Origin: Margaritifera margaritifera
Lineage: Eukaryota > Mollusca > Bivalvia > Unionida > Margaritiferidae
DNA: 64,000 nucleotides
Assembly: GCA_029931535.1 (NCBI GenBank)
Contig: JAQPZY010001297.1
Span: 558,001 to 622,000, forward strand
Reading direction: 5' to 3'
The position numbers were made by a program, and so were the translations under genes. Below are positions 12,260-24,299 of the stretch, piece by piece; positions within the stretch are counted from its first letter, which is position 1, and each line of letters starts with the position of its first letter. Below the pieces are notes generated by a model. The model was not told where the DNA came from and searched no databases. It saw only the letters and a list, made by a program, of their open reading frames with translations.

Positions 12260-14604
12260 TTAACTCTTTAACTACTAGTGCTGCTGTAGCGGCTCACTGC
12301 TCTGCCTAGCTGCTGGGGTCACTACTGCAGCTGATTTGGGGTCTGACTACCAAAGCCTGATGCTGCTGCAGCCAAATTTTAACTTTTTAGCTGATGATTT
12401 GGGGATATGGGCTAATTGTTTTAGTTATTTTCTGTATAATAAACTGATTTAACACTAACACTAACTAAGACTAACACTATGCATATAGAAAATCTATAAC
12501 TACCTTATGTCTGTTTGATTCTTTTATCCTGCTGACATCCACAAGATTGGTATAAAATCCATGAATAGAACACAAAACACTATTTTAAACACTAAAATTT
12601 ATGTCAGTCTTTTATACAAAGTTATTGGTGAAATATATACATGTAATTACTTAAAAATGTGTAACTAGTCACTAAGTTCTACTACTTCTTAAGTTGCATT
12701 TCATGGTATTTATAGAAGCAGTTATGCTTTATACACATATGGACATTGCACTGTTTGGATATGATGGACACCTCGTGCCGCTTTTTTTCTTTGGAACACT
12801 GCTTACATTGCCATGGTTTTTCAGCTTGTGTTGGCCAATGTGCATCTCCACAGTTATCAATTACAGATGGTGCCCTTCTGTTTCTTGATCCTCAAAATGC
12901 AACTATCATCTGCTGTGCAAGAGCAATTCAAAAATCCAGTTGTCTCTGTCTGATTTCTTTTTTATTTTTGGTAACAAGTTTGTAGTTGGGTGACTCCTGC
13001 ATAGTTATTAATGCATTGACTAAAGCAACATCAAAGCAGAATGAAAACAGATATTTCCACCATTTGGTTGCTTTGCAGCAGGTGGAGTACTGCATCCATT
13101 TCTGGTCTGCCAGGTCAAGCCCAAACAAATATTTATTATATAGCTCCGAGACAATCAGAGCTGGCACTTCCTGGTAGGTTCCATTTTTTTGCCTCCTACG
13201 CACCATCATGCTCTCTCTTGGGTTACAACTCGTTGATAGATAATGGACAGTTTTTTTTGTCCTTCCACACTATAGCACATAGAGTGCCTTTGGCATTCAC
13301 TTTCTATTTGCTTGCACTGTACCAAGGCTATAAATTTGCTCTTTTCTTAGTGATTCAAACAGTGCCAGACTTGAGAAGAAAAAAATTCCACATAAACTAC
13401 ATGCAATTTCCCACGTATTTTCGCTGTAAGATCTGTTACAACATGGGCACCAAGGCCCTCTTCTTTCGTCGTCCAGCCTGGCCTTCTTCTCTTCCTGTAT
13501 ACACCTGGAACTCGTGCACATAACCATTGTGTGAATCTGCTCATTCTCAAACTTTTATTCCAAATTTAGTTGGCTTCACTGGCAAATATTGCTTCAAGGA
13601 TAATCTACCTTTATATGCAATCATCCCTTCATCGACACTCTGCTCTTTATGACCCTTGTAATCTGCACAACATGTTTTGAAAACTTTGTCAATAATGGGA
13701 CTTATGTGACACAACTTGTCATATCCAGCCTGGCGTCTCGGTGGATTCTGCCTGGTGTCCTTTATGTGAAAATAATTAGCTTTTAAAAATGTACTGTGAT
13801 CATAATTTGGGAAATACTTGCTGCCAAGCTAGGGTATAGGTTGGAAGTGCCAGGATTGATATAATCAAATGTATGCCTAGAAAGGCCAGCATTTCGTCCA
13901 TTGTAATGGGTTGCCAGAGTGAATCGGGCTTTTCTTCCATACATCTTGCTGCATAGCCATTAGCTTGTGCCACAATTCCTTCAATCAATGCCAGGGGAAA
14001 ATATTTCAAGAAAAAATCAATCTCTTTCTTCCTCTCATCTAAAACAAAAGTTGGGCCAACACTTTCAGTAAACTCTGTGACTTATGGAGCATGTGGCTCT
14101 CTTGTCCACACTTAGCTGTCTTCATCAGGTTCTGCCTCAATTTCGAATAGACATAACAAAGAAGATAGTTCAGTGTCTTTGCCAACACTTCTTAATTCAA
14201 TATTGTCAAGTTCGTCCTCTGAAAAACCTAAAAATTTACATTGTGAATCACTAGCAAAAGCAAAAGCCATTGTTTCCACTGTCAACTACAAACATATGTA
14301 TTAACTAACACGTGATGCAAAATTGCAGAAAATACCCAAATTTAGTAAGAACAATCGTTTGTTAACTCTATTTTGATTTATTAAATGTCCTTTTACTTCC
14401 CATTATTGACCAATAAGACCAATTGTAACATGAACATACAGAGTGGATCTATCCATCACTAAGGTATAGGAAGCATAACCAGCAAGCGGATATAATAGTC
14501 ACTATGGATAGTAGTGCTTGTTTACAAGCGGATTTATCAGTCACTGCAGAGGCAATGCACATGTATGCAGTGGATATAAATGTCAGTGGTAAGCAAAGAG
14601 TTAA
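12260..14604 (-). mobile_element. piggyBac element, near full length, inactivated
   Basis: TTAA at 12260-12263 and 14601-14604 flank 2337 bp. The ends share CTCTTT, and about 12 of the first 17 terminal bases match when inverted. On the transposase 5' side, four subterminal repeats of the form GYGGATNTATNNRTCA lie at 14443, 14486, 14528 and 14570. The element sits in the intron between exons K and L, inside a dispersed repeat. Confidence 0.85.
12695..14270 (-). pseudogene. piggyBac transposase, broken
   Basis: The reading starts ATG at 14270 (MAFAFASDSQCKFLGFSEDE, then an acidic stretch). The PGBD domain follows (EIDFFLKYFPLALIEGIVAQ and ITMDEMLAFLGIHLIISILA), then GAHVVTDLTAKIRGK and SELYNKYLFGLDLADQKWMQ, the conserved YNKYM-GVDRAD-type block. 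It closes with a Cys/His-rich end (CKQC, C-x(4)-MC-x(4)-CFYKYH), the piggyBac C-terminal zinc-binding domain. Stops after EDS and near VFPKL and several frame shifts show the gene is dead. Length before decay matches the usual 550-600 residues. Confidence 0.88.
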
Positions 14605-14620
14605 CAGTAGACACCATGCT

Positions 14621-14757
14621 TACTATATATACTCGCATACAAGTCAGATTCAACTGCAAACTGCCTAGACTCAGATCTGCTGGTGCATTATACAATGGCA
14701 CATCAGGGTTTATCTTGTTTGCAGTTGGACCCAACTTGTACATAAGTATATACAGTA
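14621..14757. mobile_element. Palindromic MITE, copy 2 (short form)
   Basis: It begins TACTATATATACTCGCATAC and ends AAGTATATACAGTA, with the GATCTGCTGGTGCATTATAC and CATCAGGGTTTAT segments of the family. It lacks about 60 bp of centre compared with the 25380 copy. It starts 16 bp from the right TTAA of the piggyBac element. Confidence 0.75.
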
Positions 14758-17318
14758 TTAGTGATGCTATCACGAGCCTAAAGTTGTATAATGCTATCAC
14801 CGCTTTTTATGATATCATTGTAATAATATCACAATGTTTATATTAGCAATGAATCATTCTCTACAATGTGCACTAAAGACACATGCCTGGCCAAGTGCTG
14901 AGATCAAGGTTAAAGCACACAGAAAATTCCATTTTTATCCCCACTGACCACTGTCTGCAGACTGTTCCTATTTATATAAAAAAACATGTATCACTTGAAA
15001 TGTAATAATGCTGATGGTAAATATTCTACTCTGTACAAGTGCTCTGTATTGCTGGCAACATACGTACATGGGCCAGGCCGGGGGTGAGGGAACTCAAACC
15101 TATATGATATTGCTAATCAATATTTTTTGCCAATATTGCCATGGCACAGAATCTGAAGACCTTACATTGCAATGGTGATATATTATAACAACACTAATGC
15201 TTAAATATCAGAACAAGCCAAAAACAGAACTGCATCTTTTTTCATAATACATGTATCTATAGCACTGAAGATTGGAGGATTTGAAACGTGAGGACTTTCA
15301 AAACCAAACCTCCAAATGAAAATGTTATGAGAGGAAACTGCTTTTAATAAATTACCAATGAGGTCAGCCTAAATGCATCATACTATCTGATTTACAGGTA
15401 TGAATTTCTTTTCTTCCTATATAATGTAAGCATTGTGTCACATAAAAACAATTCTTCAAGTAATTTTGCAACACAAGACATGTTTGTAGGAAAGGTTATG
15501 ATTGCTTCATGCCAGCCACAGAACATAGGGAAAGTGAATGTATTTTGTGAACTGCAGGTCTGATAATAATTTGAATGCTCTAAGTAGCACAGGTGTCTAA
15601 GAATGACTGACAGTTTCATTGAAGGTCCATGAAAGCTTATCAATTTAAAAGGATGTACCAGGGTCAGAAGGGAGATAAAATGGTATCTGTAGTTTGATGT
15701 TCTTAAGCAAATTTTACTGTACATAATGGACAGCAAGGGAAATGATGTCTGTTGTTTGTGGGTCAAATGGAACTTGCTTTTGACCATGGTAGTGTCCTTT
15801 TTAATGGAATAGCCCTGACACAGAATTATGTATGCACTGTGTGATTGAATTAGTCTGAATACTATAAGGAAACTGATGGTGAAAGATCTCCTGACCACCT
15901 ACAAAATAAGAATGCTCCTTACTTACAACCACATTTGGTCATCCAAATTGTTGTCAAAACTTATTCTTTGAAATCATGCCACCACCAGATTCAGATTTTA
16001 CAAGTCCAATCAGTCATCTTCATTGGCAGATTTTACGCTACAGGTCTGTGAAAATCCTAAAGTATTTTGTTATTCAGATATCAGATTTTACGCTACAGGT
16101 CTGTGAAAATCCTAAAGTATTTTGTTATTCAGAAGAAAAAAAAACATTTTGTAATATAAAAGGTATAATGATGAGGAAATTTTAGTTTTTCATGGTCCTC
16201 ATATATAAATGAAATTCTGCATGTCAAATATTTCTATATGTTATAGAAAGTCTGCATACCTTTTTGCAACTTATATTTCTCAGGTACAAACTGTTTCTGG
16301 TGTGTCGAAGGAAGTATAAATGCCTTATTGATACATTTTACAAGTCAATTATTTGTCTCAATTGATATAACAATACACAATCCAGTTCTTCAACTAAAAT
16401 CCATCCTCAGGCAATTGGATTAGAGTTCTTTACTCAAGAAAGTCACTGAATATTTTAATTATGAACAAATTAGTCTCAAGTAAAAGAAAAGTTTGTAATC
16501 TCTTTATAAAATTAGCAAGTAACTTGACATTTTCACCAAATATTCTATGAAACATATTATCTTCAGATGCCAACCCATGAGTATGTTCATCATGAATCAT
16601 AGCATTAATTTTTCTGAATCTAAGCAGTCCATCTGGAATGGATAACACATTTATTACAAGCAAGACACATTTATTACAAGCAAGACATTTTCCTATGAGC
16701 CTCTACATACCTGTAAACAGTAAAAATGTCTGATGTGAATAAATACTGTATCCAATCCTCAAATCCAGAATCTTGAATTCTTTCAACAATTGGACCAAAC
16801 TATAGCTATAAACATTAGCTGTCCTCATCAATTATCTGCACCTCCCTTTTCTCTTCCTCTATGATTTCATGTTGTACCTATTTCCAATATAATCAACTGG
16901 TTTCTTATTACCTACATTCTCTTTTTTAAGTTAGGAACTATATTCTAGTACTGGTCTATCATGCTGGTGCTGGAGTTTTTCTCCTCCACACAGAAAACTC
17001 CTGTTCAAAAGTTTATCCCCATAAATCTAATTTTCTGAAATTGTGCCAATATAATTTGGAAATATTATCTCTGTGTCTTGCCTGTGGTTGGCATTACAAT
17101 GAAGCAGGCAAGATGCCTGGAATCAGGGTATAAACTTAAGGCATAAAGTAATGTTATTCCAAAGTTTCACTTAAATACAGCAACTGATGCAGAAGATTTA
17201 TGGCTTTCAAAAACTTTACCATAGGACCTTAGCAGTTTTGATGCAGCTGCCATTACCACTTAAAATGTGATACCTGTGTCATGTTACAATTTACAGGCAA
17301 ACACAAAAATGGTACTAC
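14758..17318. other. Intron K-L, unassigned part
   Basis: It contains a 168-codon minus-strand frame (15392-15898), the longest non-repetitive open frame in the window. Its product shows no domain I recognise, so it may be chance or an eroded element. At 16026-16133 a segment starting CAGATTTTACGCTACAGGTC is present twice in tandem (about 55 bp). ACACATTTATTACAAGCAAG is doubled near 16650. The phrase 'aatacagcaactgat-cagaagat' near 17180 recurs near 25630. Confidence 0.4.
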
Positions 17319-17434
17319 CTCTATGAACCAATTGATGGCAAAGAAGAGAGTTGCACAAATGGTATTTTTCTCTTTTGCTGATAGAGACTCAAGTTTTTCA
17401 TAGATATCATCCTTCATCAAATAAAGTGGACAGC
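17319..17434 (-). CDS. FANCD2: FANCD2 exon K (116 nt, phase 1/0)
   Basis: Acceptor TTATTTCAG, donor GAG/GTAGTA. The translation CPLYLMKDDIYEKLESLSAK then EKNTICATLFFAINWFIE matches human [20 protein letters not shown] and ERSFMCSLIFLTLNWFRE. The EKLES-SAKE segment is nearly invariant. The exon is too short to stand out as an open frame and was found by alignment. Confidence 0.95.
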
Positions 17435-17689
17435 CTGAAATAAATGAAATATTTAGATCAATTGGGGTGGGTGGGGTATATTCAAGTAATTATATACTTT
17501 CCCTTTCAAATGCACCCCACAAAAATACATCTAGTGAAATTTTTATTTATTTTATTGTTCATAGGTAATTAAATAATTATGTATTTATATTGTTATTTAA
17601 GCTTAAAAAAAGCAGCACATATGGCAGAAACCAATTTCTGGAGTAAAATGTTTCTCTGTCATCCTATCAGAAAACATTTGAAGTACATC

Positions 17690-19262
17690 TACTTCTCAAA
17701 TCCAGCCCTCTCAAACTTGTTTTTAGCAAAAAAAGTGCTAAAAGTCATCTGCCCACATAGGTGGAAGTCACACAAGAGTGATCCCCCCTTGGATAGAGGG
17801 ACTGTGCCAAATCCCATCCATACTTCAGTTACTACTGGAGCCAATATGCACACTCTGAAAGGTTTTAAAATGCAACTGCAGGAAAGCTAAGATGGTGTGC
17901 CCATATTACAATTGGGTAAATTTTATCGAAGAAACATTTTTTTCTCTAAATATTGGTTTCTTTTTCAAATATGTTACCGATCATAATACATTAGGATAAT
18001 AGGTAAGAGGTGGAGGGAGTTACATCCACTTACCCTGAGAAGGCACAATTTCCACTCAGCCAATGTACACAAAACAAACCCCCTACCCCATCCCTCAAGA
18101 AATCCAGCAGAAGCTGAGTGACTACATCATTCTGTTTCTGCTTAATAATCTCAGAAGGTAGTTTGTTGTGCTACTGCTATAGATCCGACCAGGTCAAACT
18201 GAGCCCTAGAGATAAAAGGTCTGAGATAAAGCTAGAGAAAATCGTCTCTGCCCTCAATTCCAAGGCTTGGATAATGTCAGTTAGGGAACAGTTACACTTG
18301 AATGCTATGCTAGTGGTGACTGCCCTAACCTTGTCAGCCAATATGTGGAAGAAACTCATTTGGTCTCAGGTTCTTTATATGCTAAGCAAATAACCCATTA
18401 TACCGAGGACGACAAGAGATTTAGCTGATATTGTGCTTTCCTTCTTTCAATTGTAGAAATAAACAAGATCTTTCTCTTCTCAGTTTACTTAAGATTCTAC
18501 TATAAAGTGGTTACGGCATCCTGGGAGGCAAATGGTCCAATGAGAAATGAGGTTTCACAACAAGGACTAATTCCCCATTAGCGGGAGCCTGTTCTTAACA
18601 ATGAAAGCAGGAGCCATCATAAGTTAAACTGAACCATTGCAACGGAACTACATGTAGTTCAGATAAACTGACAATGCATGAATCTCAGACTGTGCCTGCT
18701 GTAGCTAGAATGACTAGGAACCCAATTTTGTATCAGAGGCGAGTCAAGGTGGTTTTAGATATAGGTACAAAAGGTGCTTTATTCAACTATGTCAAGACAA
18801 ATCAAAGTTCACAACAAGGTTGGTGAGGTCTTTGTTTTGGTTTATATCCTACCTTCCATGATGACGAAATGTGTCTGAGGTTGTGGAATGGTAGCCTTAT
18901 ATAGTGGTGGGAGCTATATCCTCTTCAAAGAGCCAAAGGAGAAAGTTAGCTATCTGAAGTATCAAGACTTTTAATGGAGCGATGTGTTTCTGCTTGCACC
19001 ATTAGAAGAAAACTCTCCACTTCCCTTCGTATGCTTTCAAAGTGGTGTGCCTTCTTTCCTCAGCGATTCTTCTTCTGAGAATTTTTTTTCACTGAGGGCT
19101 TGCTAGATATGAGCCAGGAGTGCAGGTTCAACAATTCTTGATCTGGATGAAACACCAGAGCAGCTGAGATAGACCAAGATTTTCCTGGGAATTTCCGCTG
19201 CTAAGTTTCATAGATTGTTTGTCCATGATCCTTCCCTCTTGAGGAGAGCAATCAGGACCAGA
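17690..19262 (-). mobile_element. DIRS-type retrotransposon relic, copy B (tyrosine recombinase end)
   Basis: The minus frame at 18359-18177 reads FHILADKVRAVTTSIAFKCN and CSLTDIIQAL, then DLLSLGLSLTWSDL. This matches the C-terminal part of DIRS/Ngaro-type tyrosine recombinases (HELRALATS-like, then CSLEDIMQAA). The catalytic H-x-x-R histidine is replaced (D-x-x-R). Flanking parts (17690-18100 and 19160-19262) are colinear with copy A at 28380-31010. Several stops; an AT microsatellite adjoins the right side. Confidence 0.65.
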
Positions 19263-19265
19263 TGG

Positions 19266-19310
<45 letters not shown>

Positions 19311-19321
19311 CATACACACAC
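19263..19321. repeat. (AT)n(AC)n microsatellite
   Basis: A TATATA run from about 19270 to 19304 followed by CACATA and CACACA. A small open frame running through it is a shadow. Confidence 0.95.
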
Positions 19322-19567
19322 ACTAATGACACCAGAGTATTGAAGCTCACACTTCATTGATTCGTGGACAAAACCACTGAATCAACAGCATCTCATCAAG
19401 TATGGTGGTACACACAAATATTTGTCAGGTAAATAAACCTGAAATTATTGAATTAAACAAGTCCAGTTTTTTTCAAAGCCAGGGATAATTAGGTCCAATC
19501 TTTCACACATTTTTGTGTGAGCTGCAATTATTCATTCAGCATAAATCAGCTTGATTGATGAGGTTTT

Positions 19568-19840
19568 AGGGTTCATTAATACAGTAAACTGATCTTCACC
19601 TTTTCCCTGATGGTCTTCATGACCTGTTTAGCATACCAGTTGTGGAAATATGATTTCAATTCTTCTTTGTAGTTTTTATTTATTGTAAAGTTATGTGGTT
19701 GAAGTTGGTTCGTACATGAAGCAGGCTCAAAGGAGTGATTCCATAGTTTTTCAATTTAGTTAGCATATTTGCACTTTGACGGGCTCTGAACACATCAAAT
19801 GTTGACACTGCTTGCTAATTGCACTGAGCAAGGTGCAGCT
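19568..19840 (-). pseudogene. pogo/Tigger-type DDE transposase, C-terminal piece
   Basis: The minus strand reads VFRARQSANMLTKLKNYGIT, then after a frame change PASCTNQLQPHNFTINKNYK and EELKSYFHNWYAKQ. The P-x-G/S-CT-x-QLQP-x(4)-NK signature is the end of the DDE_1 domain of pogo-family transposases. The stop at about 19581 ends the frame. The matching upstream part of the domain lies on the opposite strand at 20970. Confidence 0.6.
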
Positions 19841-19842
19841 GG

Positions 19843-20969
19843 TCACGTGTTTGGTTCACATGAGGAATGATGACTTCATCCAAACTGACAGGGATCTAAG
19901 TTGAATTTTACCACTATTAAGCCACTGTGTTAATGCCATGGTCGTCAGAAAGTACTGATGGAGCAACTTTATCGACAGTGTTTTAAGGAAGAGAACATAC
20001 ATATGTACTTTAATAACCAGTTAGCTTAGTGTTTTTGGCTGTGTTGACTCCTGTTGATACTGAATGTGAGTGATTGATCTTGACAGGTGTTTGAATTATG
20101 CTCATACAGGTGGTAGTAGTGGTGTTTTAACCACTTAAGTGACCACCATTTGTTGTCGTACATAGTTTTATTCTTTTGTATTCTTTATTTGGATATTTTT
20201 AAAGGGCTAATCCACAAAATTAAATACCTAAAAATAAGCAAACTTTGACAGGCAAAACCACAAATTTAAGTACCAATGAAAATGTCTTTTTTTTTACAAA
20301 ACCATGAAAATAAATGATACCACAGTATATAGCCCTGGATCCTTTTGCAATGACATTTTCAACCAGTTGTTATGTGTAAAGAAATTACTTCCAGTCCATA
20401 TGATGTGAGTTTTTACATTCCCAGGAATGCAACATATCTGTTGATGGCTGGAACCACAGTTTGAAAAAAAGGCAGTTGCATCATACTGGAAGCCTTGTTA
20501 ATATTTGATGGGAGTCATCAATGTGAAAAGAAAGGTTGTTGACACTTGGGTCTTAAAGTTGCCTTTCTAAACAATTTAATAAATCAGTGACTTGACCAGA
20601 CTGTAATAGCTGTTTCAATGTCAGCTAGTCTTTCTTGGCCAATAGATCGAAAGATGCAAGAACTTTGTAACTGGCCAATGATGGCATAGGAGGAAGTGAG
20701 CAAAATTCAAACCATGGACATCACTGGATTGAGTATGAAACATGGCACTTGTGAGCACGAGTCCCATTACATTGATGACTGGTGATGTGGATGCCTCCTG
20801 TGATGCCTCTGATGAAGCTGGCCATTGGGCATGCAGTCACTAGAAATGCCATTAGATTGAAGGTTCTTTCTACTGCCAAAGCTAATAGTGATGAATCATT
20901 TTAAGTCTCAGCTGGATGGTGTATGTGATTTATGCCACATTACGGACTGGTCACTTAGACAATGTACTC
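19843..20969. other. Intron J-K, unassigned part
   Basis: Probably more eroded pogo sequence, since both flanks are pogo fragments, but no reading could be followed. The sequence has no tandem structure. Confidence 0.35.
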
Positions 20970-21348
20970 AAATAACCCAGAAACTGACTGTTGATGCTTC
21001 TTTAAATTTTCTATAAATGAGAGGAAAGAGAATGATGTTGATCTGGCATACACTGGAAATATGGACAAAACTCCCATGCTTTTTGATATGCCAGCAAATT
21101 CTACTGTACACCCAGTTGGAGACAAAAACTGTGACAATAAGAACTTCAGGAAATGAGAAACAACATTTTGCAGATGACAGTAAATACAAGGAATCAGAGT
21201 CAGACATTAAATCAGATGAGGAATGAGTCTGACAATGTTTACAACAATCAGACGATGGTGGAGGAATTCAGAACTTTATTTGGTGACTCAGACAATGAGA
21301 ATGAATTCTTGGGCTTTAAACCAGATGACATTAGACAGTGGCATTTAT
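20970..21348 (+). pseudogene. pogo/Tigger-type DDE transposase, central piece
   Basis: The plus strand reads NERKENDVDLAYTGNMDKTP then MLFDMPANSTVHPVGDK, and in a second frame KTVTIRTSGNEKQHFADD. This is the GNMDETP-x-(F)FD-x-P and VRTTGNEK block of pogo/POGK-type DDE domains. The aspartate of NMD is the first catalytic acid. After NEK the domain is deleted and the sequence jumps to a serine/acid tail (DSDNENEFLGF) ending at 21348. The GNMDKTP reading has lost the usual glutamate. Confidence 0.65.
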
Positions 21349-21727
21349 AAAATGTCATGAATCACAAAAGTGTGGACTTTACTACTTTCATTGTTTATTT
21401 GCAAGTCATGTGGAATTAATATATTACAATATATTGCCAATCTGATCATTCTGGACTACCATTTTTATACCTGTAAGTGACCTATAATCGAATTCATGGA
21501 TTTATCACATAAATGACTTTAAAATGTTAGGCATTATGGATTTCATTACACGAACATGGACAAAATGTAAGTTGTCAATTTATTTGTTACATTTTCCACT
21601 CAATAATATAACTGCATTTATTTTTAAACTGGTTTTGTCTTCATCCATCCATCCATCCAGTTTGGATAGTTTATTTTTCCAAAGTGCAACTCCAACTCGC
21701 TGACAAGTCACCCTTTACAGATTGCAA

Positions 21728-21820
21728 GTACACCTTGACTTATAAGAGGGTCAAAGAAAAATGAGCTTTTTGCCAAAAGAAAAAAAGGGGGAGTCGACTT
21801 ATAATCGAGTATATATGATA
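21728..21820. mobile_element. MITE-related fragment
   Basis: It begins 'acttataagagggtcaa' and ends 'cgacttataatcgagtatata', recalling the terminal 'cttataag-gagtatatacgg' of the palindromic MITE family but with a different, shorter interior. Confidence 0.4.
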
Positions 21821-21962
21821 CTCCTAATGTATTATTATCAAGTAACATGTGTAAAGAAGAAACTGTGTGATAATCTTGCTTGATAATATATTTTTAACTA
21901 ATGATGTCTAACACATACATGAATTCACCTTACTTGGACCATATTTTTGACAGCAATTATGG

Positions 21963-22007
21963 TCATCATCATCATCGTCATCATCATCATTATCATCATC
22001 ATCATCT
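21963..22007. repeat. (ATC)n microsatellite
   Basis: An interrupted CAT/ATC run immediately on the intron side of the exon J donor. It accounts for the aspartate or histidine tracts seen in overlapping open frames. Confidence 0.9.
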
Positions 22008-22032
22008 ATGCAAGATAAAGAATACCATATAC

Positions 22033-22133
22033 CTAACAAGGCATCTATGTTTTCCAAATCCCCACTCTGCCTCACCTCACAAGCTTGCAGTAGACGAAAA
22101 TGTGGGGACAAACAAATTGGGTCAGCTGAAGGG
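22033..22133 (-). CDS. FANCD2: FANCD2 exon J (101 nt, phase 2/1)
   Basis: Acceptor ATGTTTCAG, donor TTAG/GTATAT. The exon reads PSADPICLSPHFRLLQACEV then RQSGDLENIDALL, aligning with human VSPLCLAPYFRLLRLC and NGNLEEIDGLL. An ATC/GAT microsatellite (21963-22007) lies within about 70 bp of the donor on the intron side and runs on in the overlapping open frame as an aspartate tract; it is not coding. Confidence 0.95.
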
Positions 22134-22524
22134 CTGAAACATGAATATATCATGGCATCATATTAATTCATATTTGATCAATCTGGAAGTGAAATTTGTC
22201 AGTGATGTATAAAGACTTACAATTTTCATTTTAATAGTTTATTAGTATTGTCCACATTTTCTGGCTTGGAAGGTTTCATAAGAAACAATATTAACTTTTA
22301 GGTGATTTTTTCCTAATTACAGTTCCACTCTTTAAGGCAAACTTTTAAAAAATTTGTATGTCAACTCGATGAAACTTTCTGATAAGCTGCCTCAAATGAA
22401 AGCATGGATTTGTTTTTTAAAATGTGGTGTACATGAGAAATTTTAAGCCTTTTTAAGGATTGTACTTTTTAACCTTTTATCTTGTATTTGAAAAATATTA
22501 AGAATTTTTAACAAATCTTAACAT

Positions 22525-22572
22525 TGTATCATTTATCATAGAAATCTTAACATTGTATCATTTATCATAGAA
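22525..22572. repeat. 29-bp direct duplication
   Basis: 'AATCTTAACATTGTATCATT' plus TATCATAG is present twice head to tail. Short and recent-looking, no substitution apparent. Confidence 0.7.
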
Positions 22573-22707
22573 AAGTACATGCTAACTTTTATTCAGAAGG
22601 GTTTATAATGTTAAAGATTTTAGCAGTATTACTTTGCAATCTTTACTGCACAACGTTTACTCAGCACTATATAGCCAGGATTGTACTAATGATGTGCCCT
22701 TAAACCC

Positions 22708-22708
<1 letters not shown>

Positions 22709-22788
<80 letters not shown>
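22709..22788. repeat. (AT)n(AC)n microsatellite
   Basis: About 60 bp of alternating AT followed by ACACAC, in the intron between exons I and J. Confidence 0.95.
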
Positions 22789-22789
<1 letters not shown>

Positions 22790-22848
22790 AATTATATATC
22801 CTAAGTTGTTGTCAGTCATGTTAGGCTTCAATCAGCTGAAGTTTAATG

Positions 22849-23090
22849 TTGTAGACTGGTCATCTGTGCATTTGTTACATATGTAGACTGGTCATCTGTG
22901 CATTTGTTACATATGGAAATGTACCCTATGGTACCATCATGATACTAAATCTAATGACCTGTAAATGGATCATCATGATACTAAATCTAATGACCTGTAA
23001 ATGGATCATCATGATACTAAATCTAATGACCTGTAAATGGATCATCATGATACTAAATCTAATGACCTGTAAATGGATCATCATTACTTA
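22849..23090. repeat. 31-bp duplication and 36-bp array (4 copies)
   Basis: TGTAGACTGGTCATCTGTGC occurs twice. It is followed by about four identical copies of a 36-bp unit containing GGATCATCATGATACTAAAT and CTAATGACCTGTAAAT. The near identity of copies suggests recent expansion. Confidence 0.9.
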
Positions 23091-24299
23091 AATACCTATT
23101 GTTTTAAGTATGTGCATCAGTGATTTTATGATTCAAATATACATAAAAATACTCTACTGCTTCTTTTCACTCCAAACACTAAGTGAACTACTTATGGAGA
23201 TATAAGTGTAGAAAAAAAACTTGAACCAAAAACTTTAACTACAATGTGTCCCCATTATAATTCTTGACCCCATGTCCCCATCCAGGGGCAGGAGTTGTAT
23301 TAAGAGAAGGGGAGTATGTGATGATATTTAATTATATATTTCATAATGAGATACTGAAATAATCAGTGGGAGAAAAATGATATCGTAACAGTAGCAATAC
23401 CACTTTTAACACCACAGTGGCGACATCACTTTTGGAACTACTTTCTTTTCCCATTTAGGAAATATATTTGCCCTTATGTATGTTATTCAAACCTGTATTT
23501 CCATATTTAGGCCTATTTCATTTTTCTTCTGCTCCTTCTCTTTCACCCTCCCTTCCTCTCTCTATCTCTCTCTTGCCCCATCATAATGAAAAGATTTTAA
23601 AATGTGTCAAGACTGTAGACCTGCTAAGTTTGTAAAAAGTCGCTGTCCTAAAATTATTGTAAAATTTCAGAACTTCTATTTAGTGATGTAATAATGTGGT
23701 CATTAACTGCATTGGCACAGGATGGAGGAAAAAAATCCATTCAAATCGATGTTTAGTTGCCTTAAAATATATATATAATAAAAAGAAAATCTTTGTTTGT
23801 TTGAGCAGATACAAGGAAATATTTCACGAGTGAAGTGGAAACATTTTGTATTGTCACGAATGGTGAAACCACAATGTTTCAACTGCACTCATGAAATATT
23901 TCCTTATATCAACTCAGAAAATACAGATATCCTCTATATATTCCAAATATGAAGTGAATCAGGTAATGGCTTAAGGAAATATAAGTGATAGAAAAACTTT
24001 AACCAAATATTTTAGCCAAAATGTGTCCCCAATATAATTCTTGGTCCCACCCTGAAGTAGAATTCAGGAGCAGGAGTGGTGCTGAGAGAAAGGGAGAATG
24101 TGACAATTATTACATTCCAAATATGAAATGAATCAGGTAATGGGTTACTGAGATTGAAATACTGGGAAATTAAGCTTTAACCAAAGCTGTCCACCGGAAC
24201 ACCCACACTTACTCAGTTAACCAAAATGCTAGGTGCATCCATCTTGTGGGAATAATAATAATAATAATAATAAAAAATGAGTAACATAAATTAAAAAGA
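23091..24299. repeat. Dispersed repeat pieces, intron I-J
   Basis: A segment 'atgtgtccccattataattcttg' with 'aggggcaggagt' (23240-23320) recurs at 24010-24110. Both follow 'actttaaccaaa' and belong to the same bivalve-type repeat group as 9240-10580. An AAT microsatellite lies at 24251-24273. No coding seen. Confidence 0.55.

Noticed and set aside
13041..13523. 160-codon plus-strand frame
   Set aside because: Antisense to the decayed piggyBac transposase, which has clear domain motifs on minus.
15392..15898. 168-codon minus-strand frame as a gene
   Set aside because: No recognised domain, biased composition, and no splice or context support; kept only as a note in the intron entry.
21908..22030. 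Aspartate-rich extension of FANCD2 exon J
   Set aside because: The acid tract is an ATC microsatellite beyond a good GT donor at 22032; exon K continues the frame correctly from that donor.
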